64,000 nt of DNA from positions 33,557-97,556 of the forward strand of contig JAFGFI010000485.1 in the NCBI GenBank assembly GCA_016931185.1. Direction: 5' to 3'. The stretch comes from Anaerolineae bacterium (lineage in GTDB: Bacteria > Chloroflexota > Anaerolineae > B4-G1 > SLSP01). Numbering within the stretch: position 1 is the stretch's first letter; each line of letters begins with the position of its first letter. The position numbers and the translations under genes were made by a program. Under the pieces are notes generated by a model. It saw nothing but the letters and a program-made list of their open reading frames with translations, was not told the DNA's origin and did not search any database. Positions 52,335 through 63,100 of the stretch are shown one piece after another.

Positions 52335-54695
52335 ATGACTCCACTCATAGCCTTAACACTGGCTTTTGTCACGGGAATTTGGTTGGCAAAGGCCAGTATT
52401 TTTCCCCTTATCTGGTTACTTCTCGCCCTACCCCTTACACTCATTCTCCATATTGGCTGGCGTGAACATCTAGTTATTCGTTGGCTACCCTGGATTACCG
52501 CCGGACTTTTACTGGGAGCAGGAAGACTCTGGTTAGCCCGTCCTCGGATAGATAACACGCACATTGCATTTTACAATACTGTAAAGCAGGTAGAAATTGT
52601 AGGACTTGTCGCAGCTGATCCCGACCGGCGTCCGCAACTCACCAATTTACGCGTGCGTGTTGAAAGTTTAATGTTGCCGGATGGAACTTCCCACGCCGTT
52701 CATGGGTTACTCCTGGTTAAGGCCCCTACGTATACCCCAGTCCAATACGGAGATCTTATCAACATCCAAGGTGATCTGGAATCGCCTCCTGTTTACAATG
52801 ATTTTTCATATAAAGACTATCTGGCGCGAGAAAATATACACTCTTTTCTGAAAGATGGAGACATTGTCGTGATGGCCTCCCACCAGGCATGTCCTATTAA
52901 AGAGCAGTTTTTTCGTTTTAAGGCATACGCTTTACATACTTCGCGCAGTTTATTGTCCGAACCACAGGCCGCATTGATGACGGGAATTCTATTAGGAAAT
53001 GAAAGTGGCCTTCCCAAAGATTTAGAAGAAGCATTCCAAACGACCGGCACCAGCCATATTATTGCCATTTCCGGCTTCAATTTGAGCATCATTGCTGCAC
53101 AATTAGCCACGCTGGTGCGCAGAGTTGCCAAAAAACGGGGGGAGTTGCTCCTAGCTTTAACCGGAATATGGGGGTATACGCTGCTGGTAGGTGCATCCGC
53201 AGCCGTCACGCGCGCTGCCATTATGGTCACCATCGCTACAATAGCCACCCACCAAGGGCGCAAGCTCCACGGGCCAACATCACTAGCAGCAGCGGCATGG
53301 ATCATGCTATTGTACAACCCTTATACCTTATGGGATGTTGGATTTCAGTTGAGTATTACAGCCACCGCCGGATTGATTTTTTATGCCGAACCTCTGACAC
53401 AATGGACAAAGCGCCATTTAATTCAACATATACCTGAAGTATGGGCAGAGCAAATATTAAGCGTATTCAGTGACACTCTACTCGTAACCATCGCAGCACA
53501 GATCACCACATTAGGCGTTATGATGGGGACATTCCAAAGCTTTTCGCTAGTCACGCTCTTCACCAATTTGTTGATTTTGCCGGTTCAATCCTTCATTATG
53601 TTGAGTGGTGGGATTGCTTTGTTGACAGGTTTGATCATACAACCTTTAGGTCAATTCATCGCTGGATTTGCGTGGGTCTTCCTGACATGGACACTCACTA
53701 TAGTAAAATGGACAGCTACCTTTCCAAATGTCTCGCTTTCCCTGGGAAATATCGCCTTTCCCCTAATCTGGGGGTATTATGCCATACTTGTCATACTCAC
53801 TGTGTGGTTCAAACAACCCAAAAAACAACGGGCACAGATGTGGCGTGAGTTGTTAGTGCAATTCAAAGGGAAATACTTAATAGGAATTGCCATCATCATT
53901 ATGTTTTTCGGATACCTCTATGCGCTCCCTGATGGACGCTTGCACATCTATTTCCTAGACGTCGGCCAGGGTGAGAGTATTTTACTAGAAACGCCCCAGG
54001 GAAAACAGATTCTCATTGACGGTGGAACTAAGGACACACCCCGTACACTTTCTAAACTAGGAAATGTACTATCCTTCTGGGATCATCATCTGGATATGAT
54101 TATCTCTACCTCATCCAACGAAACACAATTGGCCGGCCTGATCGCGGTATTAGAACGGTACCGGGTAGATTTTGTCATCACAGCTCCAGAAGAGGAAAAG
54201 GAGGAAAACTCTCTCTATACACATTGGGAAAAATTACTCACCACACGAGAAACTGGCACAGTGGGAACGTTATACAGCGGTCAAGTTTGGGAAATAGAAC
54301 CGGGGATCACATTACAGGCGTTATGGCCAGAACCCGCACTACCTGGCCCGCTTGTGTTACGGATAAACTATAATGAAACTGGTGTTTTATTACCGGGAGA
54401 AGCAACAACACGAGTAGAAGAGAGTCTTGTAGCCCGTGAAGGAGATAAGCTAAAAAGCTCTGTATTATTATTGGCACGTCATGGAGCTACAACCTCATCC
54501 ACACCGGCATTTCTACAGGCCGTAGCCCCTGAACTCGTCATCATCAGCGTGGATGGCACAAACTACACATCCTACCCAGCGCCAGAAGTATTAGCACGAG
54601 TGCTAGATAAACCCCATTATCGCACAGACATACATGGAACCATAGAAATCATCTCTGATGGACAACGTATTCAGGTACACCCAGAGAGGAGGTAA
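52335..54695 (+). CDS. comEC: ComEC/Rec2-type DNA uptake protein with non-canonical beta-lactamase-like domain
   Basis: The 786-residue protein has an N-terminal DUF4131 part, a multi-helix competence core (GILLGNESGLPKDLEEAF, GTSHIIAISGFNLSIIA, LLVGASAAVTRAAIM) and a C-terminal metallo-beta-lactamase-like domain beginning IYFLDVGQGESILL. ComEC forms the inner-membrane channel for DNA uptake. The HxHxDH zinc motif of the C-terminal domain reads STSSNETQLAGL, and later ligands are also changed (RHG for HHG; NYTSYP), so it is unlikely to bind zinc. CAGGGG precedes the ATG. It starts 25 bases after the receiver-GGDEF gene. Confidence 0.9.
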   Translation: MTPLIALTLAFVTGIWLAKASIFPLIWLLLALPLTLILHIGWREHLVIRWLPWITAGLLLGAGRLWLARPRIDNTHIAFYNTVKQVEIVGLVAADPDRRPQLTNLRVRVESLMLPDGTSHAVHGLLLVKAPTYTPVQYGDLINIQGDLESPPVYNDFSYKDYLARENIHSFLKDGDIVVMASHQACPIKEQFFRFKAYALHTSRSLLSEPQAALMTGILLGNESGLPKDLEEAFQTTGTSHIIAISGFNLSIIAAQLATLVRRVAKKRGELLLALTGIWGYTLLVGASAAVTRAAIMVTIATIATHQGRKLHGPTSLAAAAWIMLLYNPYTLWDVGFQLSITATAGLIFYAEPLTQWTKRHLIQHIPEVWAEQILSVFSDTLLVTIAAQITTLGVMMGTFQSFSLVTLFTNLLILPVQSFIMLSGGIALLTGLIIQPLGQFIAGFAWVFLTWTLTIVKWTATFPNVSLSLGNIAFPLIWGYYAILVILTVWFKQPKKQRAQMWRELLVQFKGKYLIGIAIIIMFFGYLYALPDGRLHIYFLDVGQGESILLETPQGKQILIDGGTKDTPRTLSKLGNVLSFWDHHLDMIISTSSNETQLAGLIAVLERYRVDFVITAPEEEKEENSLYTHWEKLLTTRETGTVGTLYSGQVWEIEPGITLQALWPEPALPGPLVLRINYNETGVLLPGEATTRVEESLVAREGDKLKSSVLLLARHGATTSSTPAFLQAVAPELVIISVDGTNYTSYPAPEVLARVLDKPHYRTDIHGTIEIISDGQRIQVHPERR

Positions 54696-54863
54696 GAATC
54701 ATTTACAACTCTGTATTGCGGGAATTCACATAAACCTTGATGTACGTCATAGGATAAATAGCCATTCGTCACTATCATCTCACCTATAAACAAGTATACT
54801 ACTTAAGAACAGAGCAACAAGAGAGTTGTGATTCATCGCACCTCTCCTCCTTTCCTTGGCTGA

Positions 54864-54896
54864 TGGCCCCCCGGTATCCCCCTCACCGGGGGGCCA
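54864..54896. other. GC-rich 12-bp hairpin after comEC
   Basis: Perfect arms TGGCCCCCCGGT (54864-54875) and ACCGGGGGGCCA (54885-54896) with a 9-base loop. No T-run follows, so it is either a non-classical terminator of comEC or the 3' part of a small RNA. Confidence 0.6.
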
Positions 54897-54933
54897 GGCC
54901 ATGTAGGCATAACCACAAAAAACAAACCTAAAA

Positions 54934-54961
54934 TTGCTCAGCCTTTCGCCTGTGTTATAAT
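54934..54961 (+). promoter_or_regulatory. promoter of secA
   Basis: Extended -10 TGTTATAAT (54953-54961) with TTGCTC (54934-54939) 16 bases upstream of the hexamer. It predicts a leader of about 105 bases. Confidence 0.6.
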
Positions 54962-55012
54962 GAAGTAGATTCAGGGTTAAAATTCAAACAACTATCCTAA
55001 ATTTCGCATTAT

Positions 55013-55042
55013 ATGAGGTATATCAAAATGGATTTTTTATAA
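55013..55042 (+). CDS. very short upstream ORF in the secA leader
   Basis: ATG 55013 and in-frame ATG 55028 both lead to the stop at 55040-55042, giving 9 or 4 codons. GAGG at 55015-55018 lies 9 bases before the second ATG. It might influence secA translation; it may also be chance. Confidence 0.3.
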   Translation: MRYIKMDFL

Positions 55043-55073
55043 ACTCTGGATCTTATGCGAGTAGGAGTAAAGA

Positions 55074-58000
55074 ATGGCAATAGGTTTTTTGAAGCGAATC
55101 TTTGGGGATGCAAATCAGCGTGCGATCAGTCATTTGCAGAAGACTGTTCAACTCATCAACAAACTAGAACCCCAGTTCCAGACGTTGAGCACTGAACACT
55201 TAAAGGCTAAGACGTATGAATTCCGCCAGCGGATGGAAGACGGTGAAACGCTTGATGATCTCTTAGTGGAAGCTTTTGCATTGGTACGCGAGATGAGTCG
55301 CCGTACCACCGGATTGCGACACTATGACGTACAGTTGATTGGTGGCATGATTTTACATCAAGGACAAGTCGTCGAGATGCGCACAGGCGAGGGCAAAACG
55401 TTGGTTGCTACACTCCCTCTTTATCTCAATGCTTTAACGGGTAAAGGTGTCCACCTGATCACCCCCAACGATTACCTGGCGAAATACGGCGTGCAGTGGA
55501 TGGGACCCATCTACACCACATTAGGTCTGAGTGTGAGTGTTATTCAATCTGGAGGAGGAAGACCAGATGAAGCCTCTTTCCGCTACGACCCGGAGTACAC
55601 ATCCGAAGATGATCGTTATCAATATCTGCGTCCCATTACCCGCCGCGAGGCTTATGCATGTGATGTTACGTATGGTACAAACAACGAATTTGGGTTCGAC
55701 TATCTGCGCGATAATATGGTCATCGATCTCGCAGATTGTACACAACGGCTACAAAACTTTGCTATTGTTGATGAAGTAGACAGTATCCTGATTGATGAAG
55801 CACGCACCCCGCTCATTATCTCCGGTCCAGCGGAAGAATCTTCTGACCTGTACCGGCGTTTCGCCGAAATCGTGCCACGGTTACAGCGTGATGTAGACTA
55901 TGAGGTTGAGGAACGCACTCAAATCGCAATACTCACCGAAGCAGGTATCGCCAAAATAGAACAATTCGTCAATATCCCTGAGGATAAAAGCATTTACGAC
56001 CCCGAATATGCCGCTATGTTGCCCTATTTAGATAATGCGCTCCGCGCCAAAGAATTTTATCACCTTGATAAGCAATATGTCGTCAAGGAAGGCGAAATTA
56101 TTATCGTGGATGAATTCACCGGGCGCATGATGTTTGGGCGACGTTACTCAGAAGGACTACATCAGGCCATTGAAGCCAAAGAAAGAGTAACCGTGCGGCA
56201 TGAATCGCTCACTTATGCCACTATCACTTTCCAGAACTTCTTCCGTATGTACGATAAGCTAGCCGGGATGACGGGCACAGCAGCGACAGAAAAAGAGGAG
56301 TTGCACAAAATTTATGGATTGGATGTAACCGTTTTGCCCACCAATGTAGAATATCGTGCTCAGTTTGGCAACTTGACAGAAAAAACAGTCAAACCCGAAG
56401 ATACTAACATTATGTTTGCTGGCGTCTTAAATGAAGAATTTAATTACAAAGTCACAGTCTATGATGATGACAACAGTGAGCGTTTCTACCGGCGATTGGA
56501 TTTGCCCGATCAAATTTATAAGTCTGAGGCCGCAAAATTCAAGGCCGTTATCCAAGAAATCCAGGCGACGTGTCAGGCTGGCCGCCCGATATTGGTAGGC
56601 ACTACGGCTATTGAGACCTCTGAGAAGTTATCCCGGATGCTTAAAGCAAAACGAATTGATCATAATGTACTCAATGCCAAATATCACGAGCGTGAAGCGG
56701 TAATTATCGCCCAGGCTGGCCGTCCGGGTGCGGTTACTATCGCCACAAATATGGCAGGACGCGGAGTTGACATTTTATTGGGTGGGAATTTTGAGGGGTT
56801 AGCGCGTGATCAGATGCGACGCGAAGAAATCGATCTTACACAAATCTCGTCCACAGCATGGGAAGATGCTATCAAAATCGGGCAACGGGGCGACGATCCT
56901 ACTCAGAAATACCCAGAACGTTGGGCAGAAATTCTGCGAGATCGGATACAAGAATGTCAGGCCGACCGGCAACAAGTTTACAACTTAGGTGGGTTACATG
57001 TGATTGGCACCGAACGACACGAGGCCCGTCGTATTGACAATCAATTGCGCGGACGTGCCGGGCGGCAAGGCGACCCCGGTTCTAGTCGTTTCTACATCTC
57101 ATTGGAGGATGAATTGATGCGGCGTTTTGGCGGTGAGCGGCTAAAACCCTGGATGGAGCGAGCAGGATTAGATGAAGCTCCCCTGGAATTCAGCGCGCTC
57201 AGCAAAGCTATTGCCTCCATTCAAGAACGAGTCGAAGGCTACAACTTTGACATCCGCAAACACGTGCTAGAATACGACGATGTCGTAAATAAGCAACGCG
57301 CGGTTGTCTACGCTGAACGACGCAAAATCCTCAGCCGTCCTGATCTCCAGGAAGATCTGATGGAAATTGTAGAGACTGAAATTAACCGCCTGGTTACGGC
57401 TCATACACAGCGTGATGATGAAGATTGGGACCTGGACGGTATGTTGGCGGAGTTACGCCGTTTTATTCCTATACCGAGTGCCTATAGCGTTACCGAACTG
57501 AAAACATTAGAACCTGACGATATGGTCGGGCAATTTATGAATTGGGCAGAGCAAAGATATGCGAATCTCAATCAACGACTAGGAGAAGAAGTATATAGTA
57601 TCTTACGGAAGGAAGAAATCTCGCTGCAAACTATGGCCGAAAGCCCTGACGCCATCTATCGCACTATTGCTCAGCGCGTAGAAGAAACGCTAGGTGAAGA
57701 GAAGTTGAGCGAGTGGTACGATCAACCCTTGCGCCGTATACCGGACGTGCAAGAAGCACAAGTTAAGGCCATCATTATAGATGTAAATCGTCTCTTCCGA
57801 GATCGCCGTCTGATGTTACAGCAACTTGACAATCACTGGATACATCATCTAACCGCGCTGGATATGTTGCGCGAAGGTATTGGCCTACGCGCGTATGGGC
57901 AACAAAATCCACTCGTCGCCTATCAGAAAGAGGCCTTCGATATGTACCAGGAAATGTTAAGTTCAGTCCAACAACAAATCGTTCGCCTGTTATTGTTGGA

Positions 58001-58301
58001 GCCTCGACGGATGCTTAACTCACAACCCCGACAACGATCAACTTTAACGTCTCGACCTATCACATTCAGGACCGGTGGAGCTAGCCCAGAAACTACATCC
58101 ACAACTAAAGTTATACGTCCTACATCTAGCGCTAGAAAATTGGGACGCAATGATCCATGCTGGTGTGGCAGTAACAAAAAATATAAAGATTGCCATTGGA
58201 AAGCCGACAAAGCGGCCGGTATCACCCGTTTTGCCAGTTCACAATCGCAAGCAAAAACCGATAACACAACACAACGTGAAAGGCAACATCGCGGGGTTTA
58301 A
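55074..58301 (+). CDS. secA: preprotein translocase ATPase SecA
   Basis: The 1075-residue protein drives Sec export. It has Walker A RTGEGKTLVATLP, the DEAD-type DEVDSILIDEARTPLIISG, FFRMYDKLAGMTGTA, TNMAGRGVDILLGGN, RIDNQLRGRAGRQGDPG and a C-terminal SEC-C zinc motif (CWCGSNKKYKDCH). It is longer than the usual 800-900 residues, mainly through an insertion of about 45 residues at 425-480 (between LPTN and DQIYKSEAAKFKA) and longer wing/linker regions. GTAGGAG precedes the ATG. Confidence 0.97.
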   Translation: MAIGFLKRIFGDANQRAISHLQKTVQLINKLEPQFQTLSTEHLKAKTYEFRQRMEDGETLDDLLVEAFALVREMSRRTTGLRHYDVQLIGGMILHQGQVVEMRTGEGKTLVATLPLYLNALTGKGVHLITPNDYLAKYGVQWMGPIYTTLGLSVSVIQSGGGRPDEASFRYDPEYTSEDDRYQYLRPITRREAYACDVTYGTNNEFGFDYLRDNMVIDLADCTQRLQNFAIVDEVDSILIDEARTPLIISGPAEESSDLYRRFAEIVPRLQRDVDYEVEERTQIAILTEAGIAKIEQFVNIPEDKSIYDPEYAAMLPYLDNALRAKEFYHLDKQYVVKEGEIIIVDEFTGRMMFGRRYSEGLHQAIEAKERVTVRHESLTYATITFQNFFRMYDKLAGMTGTAATEKEELHKIYGLDVTVLPTNVEYRAQFGNLTEKTVKPEDTNIMFAGVLNEEFNYKVTVYDDDNSERFYRRLDLPDQIYKSEAAKFKAVIQEIQATCQAGRPILVGTTAIETSEKLSRMLKAKRIDHNVLNAKYHEREAVIIAQAGRPGAVTIATNMAGRGVDILLGGNFEGLARDQMRREEIDLTQISSTAWEDAIKIGQRGDDPTQKYPERWAEILRDRIQECQADRQQVYNLGGLHVIGTERHEARRIDNQLRGRAGRQGDPGSSRFYISLEDELMRRFGGERLKPWMERAGLDEAPLEFSALSKAIASIQERVEGYNFDIRKHVLEYDDVVNKQRAVVYAERRKILSRPDLQEDLMEIVETEINRLVTAHTQRDDEDWDLDGMLAELRRFIPIPSAYSVTELKTLEPDDMVGQFMNWAEQRYANLNQRLGEEVYSILRKEEISLQTMAESPDAIYRTIAQRVEETLGEEKLSEWYDQPLRRIPDVQEAQVKAIIIDVNRLFRDRRLMLQQLDNHWIHHLTALDMLREGIGLRAYGQQNPLVAYQKEAFDMYQEMLSSVQQQIVRLLLLEPRRMLNSQPRQRSTLTSRPITFRTGGASPETTSTTKVIRPTSSARKLGRNDPCWCGSNKKYKDCHWKADKAAGITRFASSQSQAKTDNTTQRERQHRGV

Positions 58302-58327
58302 AAACCCCAGGCGTTTTGGAGGATACT

Positions 58328-58699
58328 ATGGAGCGACCGGATCTTATGCCTCGTGTGATGAAGGATATGGACACGGACATGTATGATTTCGTCACAAACT
58401 ATATCACCTCATTTGTGAAATGGGATTTGGTCAACTTCTTCTACGAAAATCCCCACACCATTGACACTATTGATAATATTTCGCGCTATACGGGACGTAC
58501 TCCTGATACAGTTCGTCAGGAATTGCTGGAGCTGGCCCGTCTAAACCTACTTGAAAAAACGCAATTAGGTCATATGACCGTTTACGCACTTACTTCTGAC
58601 CCCATGCTACGTAAACTTGTAGCTACGTTCCAGGAAGCCTGCCAAAGTCCCGATTTTCGAAAAAAGGTTATCTATCACGTTATTCGAGGTACTGAGTAA
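58328..58699 (+). CDS. winged-helix DNA-binding-like protein
   Basis: The 123-residue protein (ATG 58328, GGAGG 5 bases upstream) has a helix-turn-helix/winged-helix region: FFYENPHTIDTIDNISRYTG, TPDTVRQELLELARLNLLEK and a beta hairpin MTVYALT. It starts the operon with a KaiC-like ATPase and a sensor kinase, 26 bases after secA. It could be a transcriptional regulator or a domain partner of the ATPase. Confidence 0.85.
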   Translation: MERPDLMPRVMKDMDTDMYDFVTNYITSFVKWDLVNFFYENPHTIDTIDNISRYTGRTPDTVRQELLELARLNLLEKTQLGHMTVYALTSDPMLRKLVATFQEACQSPDFRKKVIYHVIRGTE

Positions 58700-58713
58700 T
58701 CAAGGAAAAAACT

Positions 58714-59490
58714 ATGGAATATCAATCAAGAATAAGTACAGGTATTCGAGGCTTGGATACAATGCTAAATGGAGGATACCTACCCCAAACGGCAAATCTG
58801 GTAGAAGGTGCTCCGGGTTGTGGAAAAACTACCTTAGGAATGCAATTTATTCATGAGGGGGCATATCATCGGGGAGAACCAGGGTTAATTTTGACCTTTG
58901 AACAATTTCCCCAACAATATTATCGCGATGCTGCTAATTTCGGTTGGAACTTCCGTGAACTTGAACGCAAGAATCTCCTACGTGTTGTGATGAGCAGTCC
59001 TGAAGTTACCAAGATCGATATGGAAAGCATAGGTGGTATGGTAACACATACATTGCGAGAAATAAAGGCCAAACGGATTTTGATTGATAGTATCAGTCTC
59101 TTTGAACAATTAGGGACAGGCTCCGTCGAATTACGGGACCTTGTATATAGTTTTATCAATGCTCTCAAACGACAGGGACTTACTATCTTGCTCACCCGAG
59201 AAAGCTCCTGTTTATTGGGAGAAGATACAAACACACAAAACGATTCCAATATTCATTTTGTTGTAGATTCATATACAATGCTGCGTTATGTAGAAATTGA
59301 GAGTGCTATACGGCGTGCCATCATCGTTCTAAAAATGCGTGGTAGTGCCCATGATACCCATATCCGACAATTTGATATTGACTCGCATGGGGTAACAGTC
59401 TCCCAACCCTTCGAAGGTCAGGAAGGTATACTTAGTGGCACTCCTAAACGTATGACAGAATCCTTTATCAAGGCGTTTGTACGTAAGTAG
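58714..59490 (+). CDS. KaiC-like RecA-type ATPase, single domain
   Basis: The 258-residue protein matches one KaiC domain: STGIRGLDTMLNGGYLP, Walker A EGAPGCGKTT (about 32-41), LILTFEQFPQQYYRDA (catalytic Glu position, second residue of the pair is Gln) and Walker B RILIDSISLFE. Such single-domain proteins often pair with histidine kinases. There is no KaiB or KaiA here. It follows the winged-helix gene by 14 bases. Confidence 0.9.
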   Translation: MEYQSRISTGIRGLDTMLNGGYLPQTANLVEGAPGCGKTTLGMQFIHEGAYHRGEPGLILTFEQFPQQYYRDAANFGWNFRELERKNLLRVVMSSPEVTKIDMESIGGMVTHTLREIKAKRILIDSISLFEQLGTGSVELRDLVYSFINALKRQGLTILLTRESSCLLGEDTNTQNDSNIHFVVDSYTMLRYVEIESAIRRAIIVLKMRGSAHDTHIRQFDIDSHGVTVSQPFEGQEGILSGTPKRMTESFIKAFVRK

Positions 59491-59498
59491 GTAAAAAC

Positions 59499-59810
59499 GT
59501 GATTTTAAGATTCATTCTTGGAATTTTAGTTTGGGTTGGTATTCTACTACTCCAACTCATTTTAATGGCGATTGCGCGCTTCTTTGAGAAAACATCCGGA
59601 CAACGCACATGGTACAAACTCTATATCCTACCCATTGCCTTGTTCTCTATTGCGGCGTTGTCTTATCTGTCCCGTATCATACACCCCAACAATACATGGC
59701 CGGATTTTATGGGTGATCCTTGGGCTAATATGGCGCTGTTTATCGCCACATTGGTTTTGTACAGTCTAGGCAGTCTCTTGCATGAACAAATGATGGCAGA
59801 GAAAACCTGA
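59499..59810 (+). CDS. small three-helix membrane protein
   Basis: The 103-residue protein starts at GTG 59499 and has predicted membrane helices near residues 2-27, 41-60 and 75-95. No family is recognised. It lies 8 bases after the KaiC-like gene and is likely co-translated. It could anchor the ATPase or kinase at the membrane; this is inference. Confidence 0.75.
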   Translation: MILRFILGILVWVGILLLQLILMAIARFFEKTSGQRTWYKLYILPIALFSIAALSYLSRIIHPNNTWPDFMGDPWANMALFIATLVLYSLGSLLHEQMMAEKT

Positions 59811-59829
59811 GGATAACAGAAAAAATCTG

Positions 59830-60165
59830 ATGAGTGATATTGAAATTCTTACTTCTCATCTCGGTTCAGCACTGATTATTAGTGCCATCTATATCGGCTG
59901 GCTACTGCGTGATTTTAGCCGCCGATTGGGAGAAGTCACACGGTTACCCCCCTATTTCCGGTGGTTTGATCTGGGCAACGCACTATTAATGGCAGCCCTC
60001 CTTAGTTACATTTTTCAATGTAGTGCCGCGCTCTCAGATCAACCACAAGCCTTATTACAACCCCAATTCTCATTAACCGCTGTTTATGCCCCACTGCTCC
60101 TGGGTATTATCATCAACCTGGTAATTACTTTTATCTACTGGGGATGGTTAATTAAAGAAAAATGA
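59830..60165 (+). CDS. small membrane protein before the sensor kinase
   Basis: The 111-residue protein has helices near residues 10-27, 45-65 and 86-107. No family is recognised. Its TGA overlaps the ATG of the kinase (ATGA, 60162-60165), so the two are translationally coupled. Confidence 0.75.
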   Translation: MSDIEILTSHLGSALIISAIYIGWLLRDFSRRLGEVTRLPPYFRWFDLGNALLMAALLSYIFQCSAALSDQPQALLQPQFSLTAVYAPLLLGIIINLVITFIYWGWLIKEK

Positions 60166-63100
60166 ACCATATCCAATTAGCCGATGAGTACTCAGAAGCT
60201 GCGCTTGCCCATACCAGCAGCCGAGAAACGGATAAAGGCTTCGTGTATGAGAATGATTTTCAGGTAGCTACAAATCCTGACAAACTGAAAAATCCCCTAT
60301 CAAATCAAGCCTTTAAACAGAATTTAGGAGCTTTCCGCACGTTAAGCACCCTCGCGGAAGCCGTAAGTACTCAACTCTCAGTAGATATTACACTGCAACA
60401 AGCTTTAGACCAAGCACTCACTACACTCGATGTCGAAGCTGGCGCCATCACACTCACTGACGAACAAACTGGGGAACTTGTTTTTCGTGCTCAAAAAGGT
60501 TGGAAAATCCACAATTTTGTTGAAAAGGGGGTCCACTTAAAAGTAGGGGAAGGCCTGAGTGGATTAGTATTACGCACAGGACGACCTGCTGTTAGTAGCA
60601 ATATTCAACAAGACCCACGCATTATTGTGGATGAATTTCGTGACGAACCTGTACAGGGAATGATCATTGCACCTATGCGCGCGCGAGGACGGGTCATTGG
60701 TCTTCTCAGTGTGATGAGCTACCGCCCACATCAATTCACAGAAGAAGAGGTGGCACTGCTCGTCGCTGTTGCCGATCAGATCGGTATGGCAGTGGATAAT
60801 GCCCGGCTCTTTGAATTAGAAAAAGCACAGCGACTGCAGGCCGAAAATTTGCTAAAGAATGAGCGCCGCCGTGCCGAGGAAATGTCCTTGTTACGCGAGG
60901 CGATGGTCAATATGACTGGCACCACTGATCTCCTGAAAATGTTAGAGCATCTAGCACAGGCGGCCCTCTATATCTCTTGTGCCCCGATCGTCGAGATCGA
61001 CTTGTACACACCTCAAAATAACCAACTCACACTTGGGATTGCACAACGTGCCGATGGTTCTCGACGTCCCCTATCTGTTGCACCCCATCGCAATCCCATT
61101 GCCCGCACTGCGCTCCAACAAAAAAGCATCATGATCCACTCTGTGAAATCTGAGTCTGCTATCTTTTTAGATGATATTGCTTATGTGGTTGCTGTACCTA
61201 TGAATCAACAAGTTCCAAATGGAGTTATCTTACTTGGTTACCTGGCACAGCCGGACTTAGATGAGCAATCCTACACCTCACTGACAATGTTAGCCGGTCA
61301 AGCTTCTATCATCTTGGATCGGTTACGACTCTACAAACAAGAACGACGTAAATCAATCTACCTCGGCATTGCAAACCAAATTGGACAGGCTGCGGTCGCA
61401 GAACTGCGCAATGATCAATTATTACCTCAGGTAACCCGAATGCTCCAGCAGGAATTTGATCTATACAATGTATCCTTATACCTGGGCAATCCCTTGACTC
61501 TCGAAACCGCGAGTGGTGGCAAACCGGTTTTTCCCGGTGTAATCATCAAGGAAGGATTACCCATCTTAGCAGTTAAAAACCGCGAAACACTCTGGGCTAA
61601 CTACATTGAAACAGATCAACGATGTGTTACCCCCTCATGGGTCTCTGGGCACGCGCGCTCAGAAATGGCAATCCCCCTGATCCATCGCCAACAAGTTATC
61701 GGCGTATTAGATTTTTTCAGCGTCGACACAGGAGCGTTCGATGAATTAGATACGCAAATCCTCACAACACTCAGCCACCAGTTAGCAGCAATACTGGAAA
61801 ACGTACATTTGTACAACCAGATGGAGCAACGTATTACAGAGTTAACGGCGATAGGAGATATCACCTTACGCCTTTTAGGAACGCTTGATACTGTCAGTAT
61901 TATTCGTGCCGTTGCACATCATATTCTAGATGGGATGAAAGCAAATGCCGTGCGCATTTATCCTGTAAAAGAAGAACGTATTGTACATCCATGCTTTGAA
62001 ATATCGCCGCCAGGCCAAGTATGGAATGAAGAAACCGTATCGCAAATTTGTCAGGAAGGACTTGTCCTGCGCGAACCCCTAGTAACCGGACAACTCGAAG
62101 GTCTTTCTTGGCATCGTTATCAGGACCCCCATCCCGCCCTAGCAGGTGGAATGTTGATGTTCCCTCTAAGCGATTGGGGACATTTACAGGGTATCGTTAT
62201 CCTTAATTACACCGAGCGGACTCACTTTGCGGAAACAGAGCAACGCACATTAAATTTATTAATCAACTTAGCCTCTGCAGGACTTAGTAAAGCAGTTCTG
62301 TATGAAGACAGTCAACAACAGGTACGTGAACTTTCACTGTTATATAAGATAGCACTAAAAACCCGCGTCTTGACCGATCCGGTTAAAATCACATTAACCG
62401 TCACAGAAGCATTACGGACAACAATGGGCTGGCAGCGCGCAGAAGTTTACTTCCTTGATGAAACAACCGGGGGCTTGATATTATTACGCGATGGCACAGA
62501 AGCACCCTTAGTACTACCTCTGGGGGAAGGATTGATAGGTTGGGTGGCAGAACATCGGCGTCCGTTAAGCGCGAACCAGGGTCATCCCACACAAAAACAA
62601 GGAACCCCCATTCCCAATACAGAAATCGCAGTGCCGATGGTGGTTAACGATCGTCTTCTAGGCGTATTTTATGCTCGCAGTGGACGCGATAAGATCTTTT
62701 CCAAACGTGACGAGGATTTTCTAATAACTGTTGCGCATCTATTGTCGGTCACACTTGACAATGTCGAACTTTACGAAAGGGCTCAACATCAATTACAGAA
62801 AACAGCTACATTAAATAATATTATCCGTGCTATCAGTCATTCCTTAAAATTGGATGACATATTGCAGGAAATGGTACGCACTGTACATAATGTTCTCCAC
62901 ACACGTGGAGTCTGCATAGCGTTACTGAATGCCAAGGGCGATTTAAATATCTATGCTTCTGAGGGCGTTGCTGACCATTGGGAAAAGGAAATCCATCAGG
63001 AAAAACGAAACATCGCTCACAAAGTAATTCTAACCCGCGCATCTCACTATATTCCTGATACCTACCAGGAAAAAGATTTTCTTTCCTATGATCGATCGGT

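Larger units (their letters stand above)
54696..55073. other. 378-base intergenic region before secA
   Basis: It contains a TATACT box near 54800, a pyrimidine-rich stretch with CCTCCTTTCC (54846-54855), a strong hairpin (54864-54896), the secA promoter (54934-54961) and a short leader ORF (55013-55042). A small RNA is possible between about 54810 and 54900, but no known RNA family is recognised. Confidence 0.5.

Noticed and set aside
54810..54900. SRP RNA, 6S RNA or RNase P RNA before secA
   Set aside because: None of the conserved core sequences of these RNAs is present; only an unassigned hairpin is seen.
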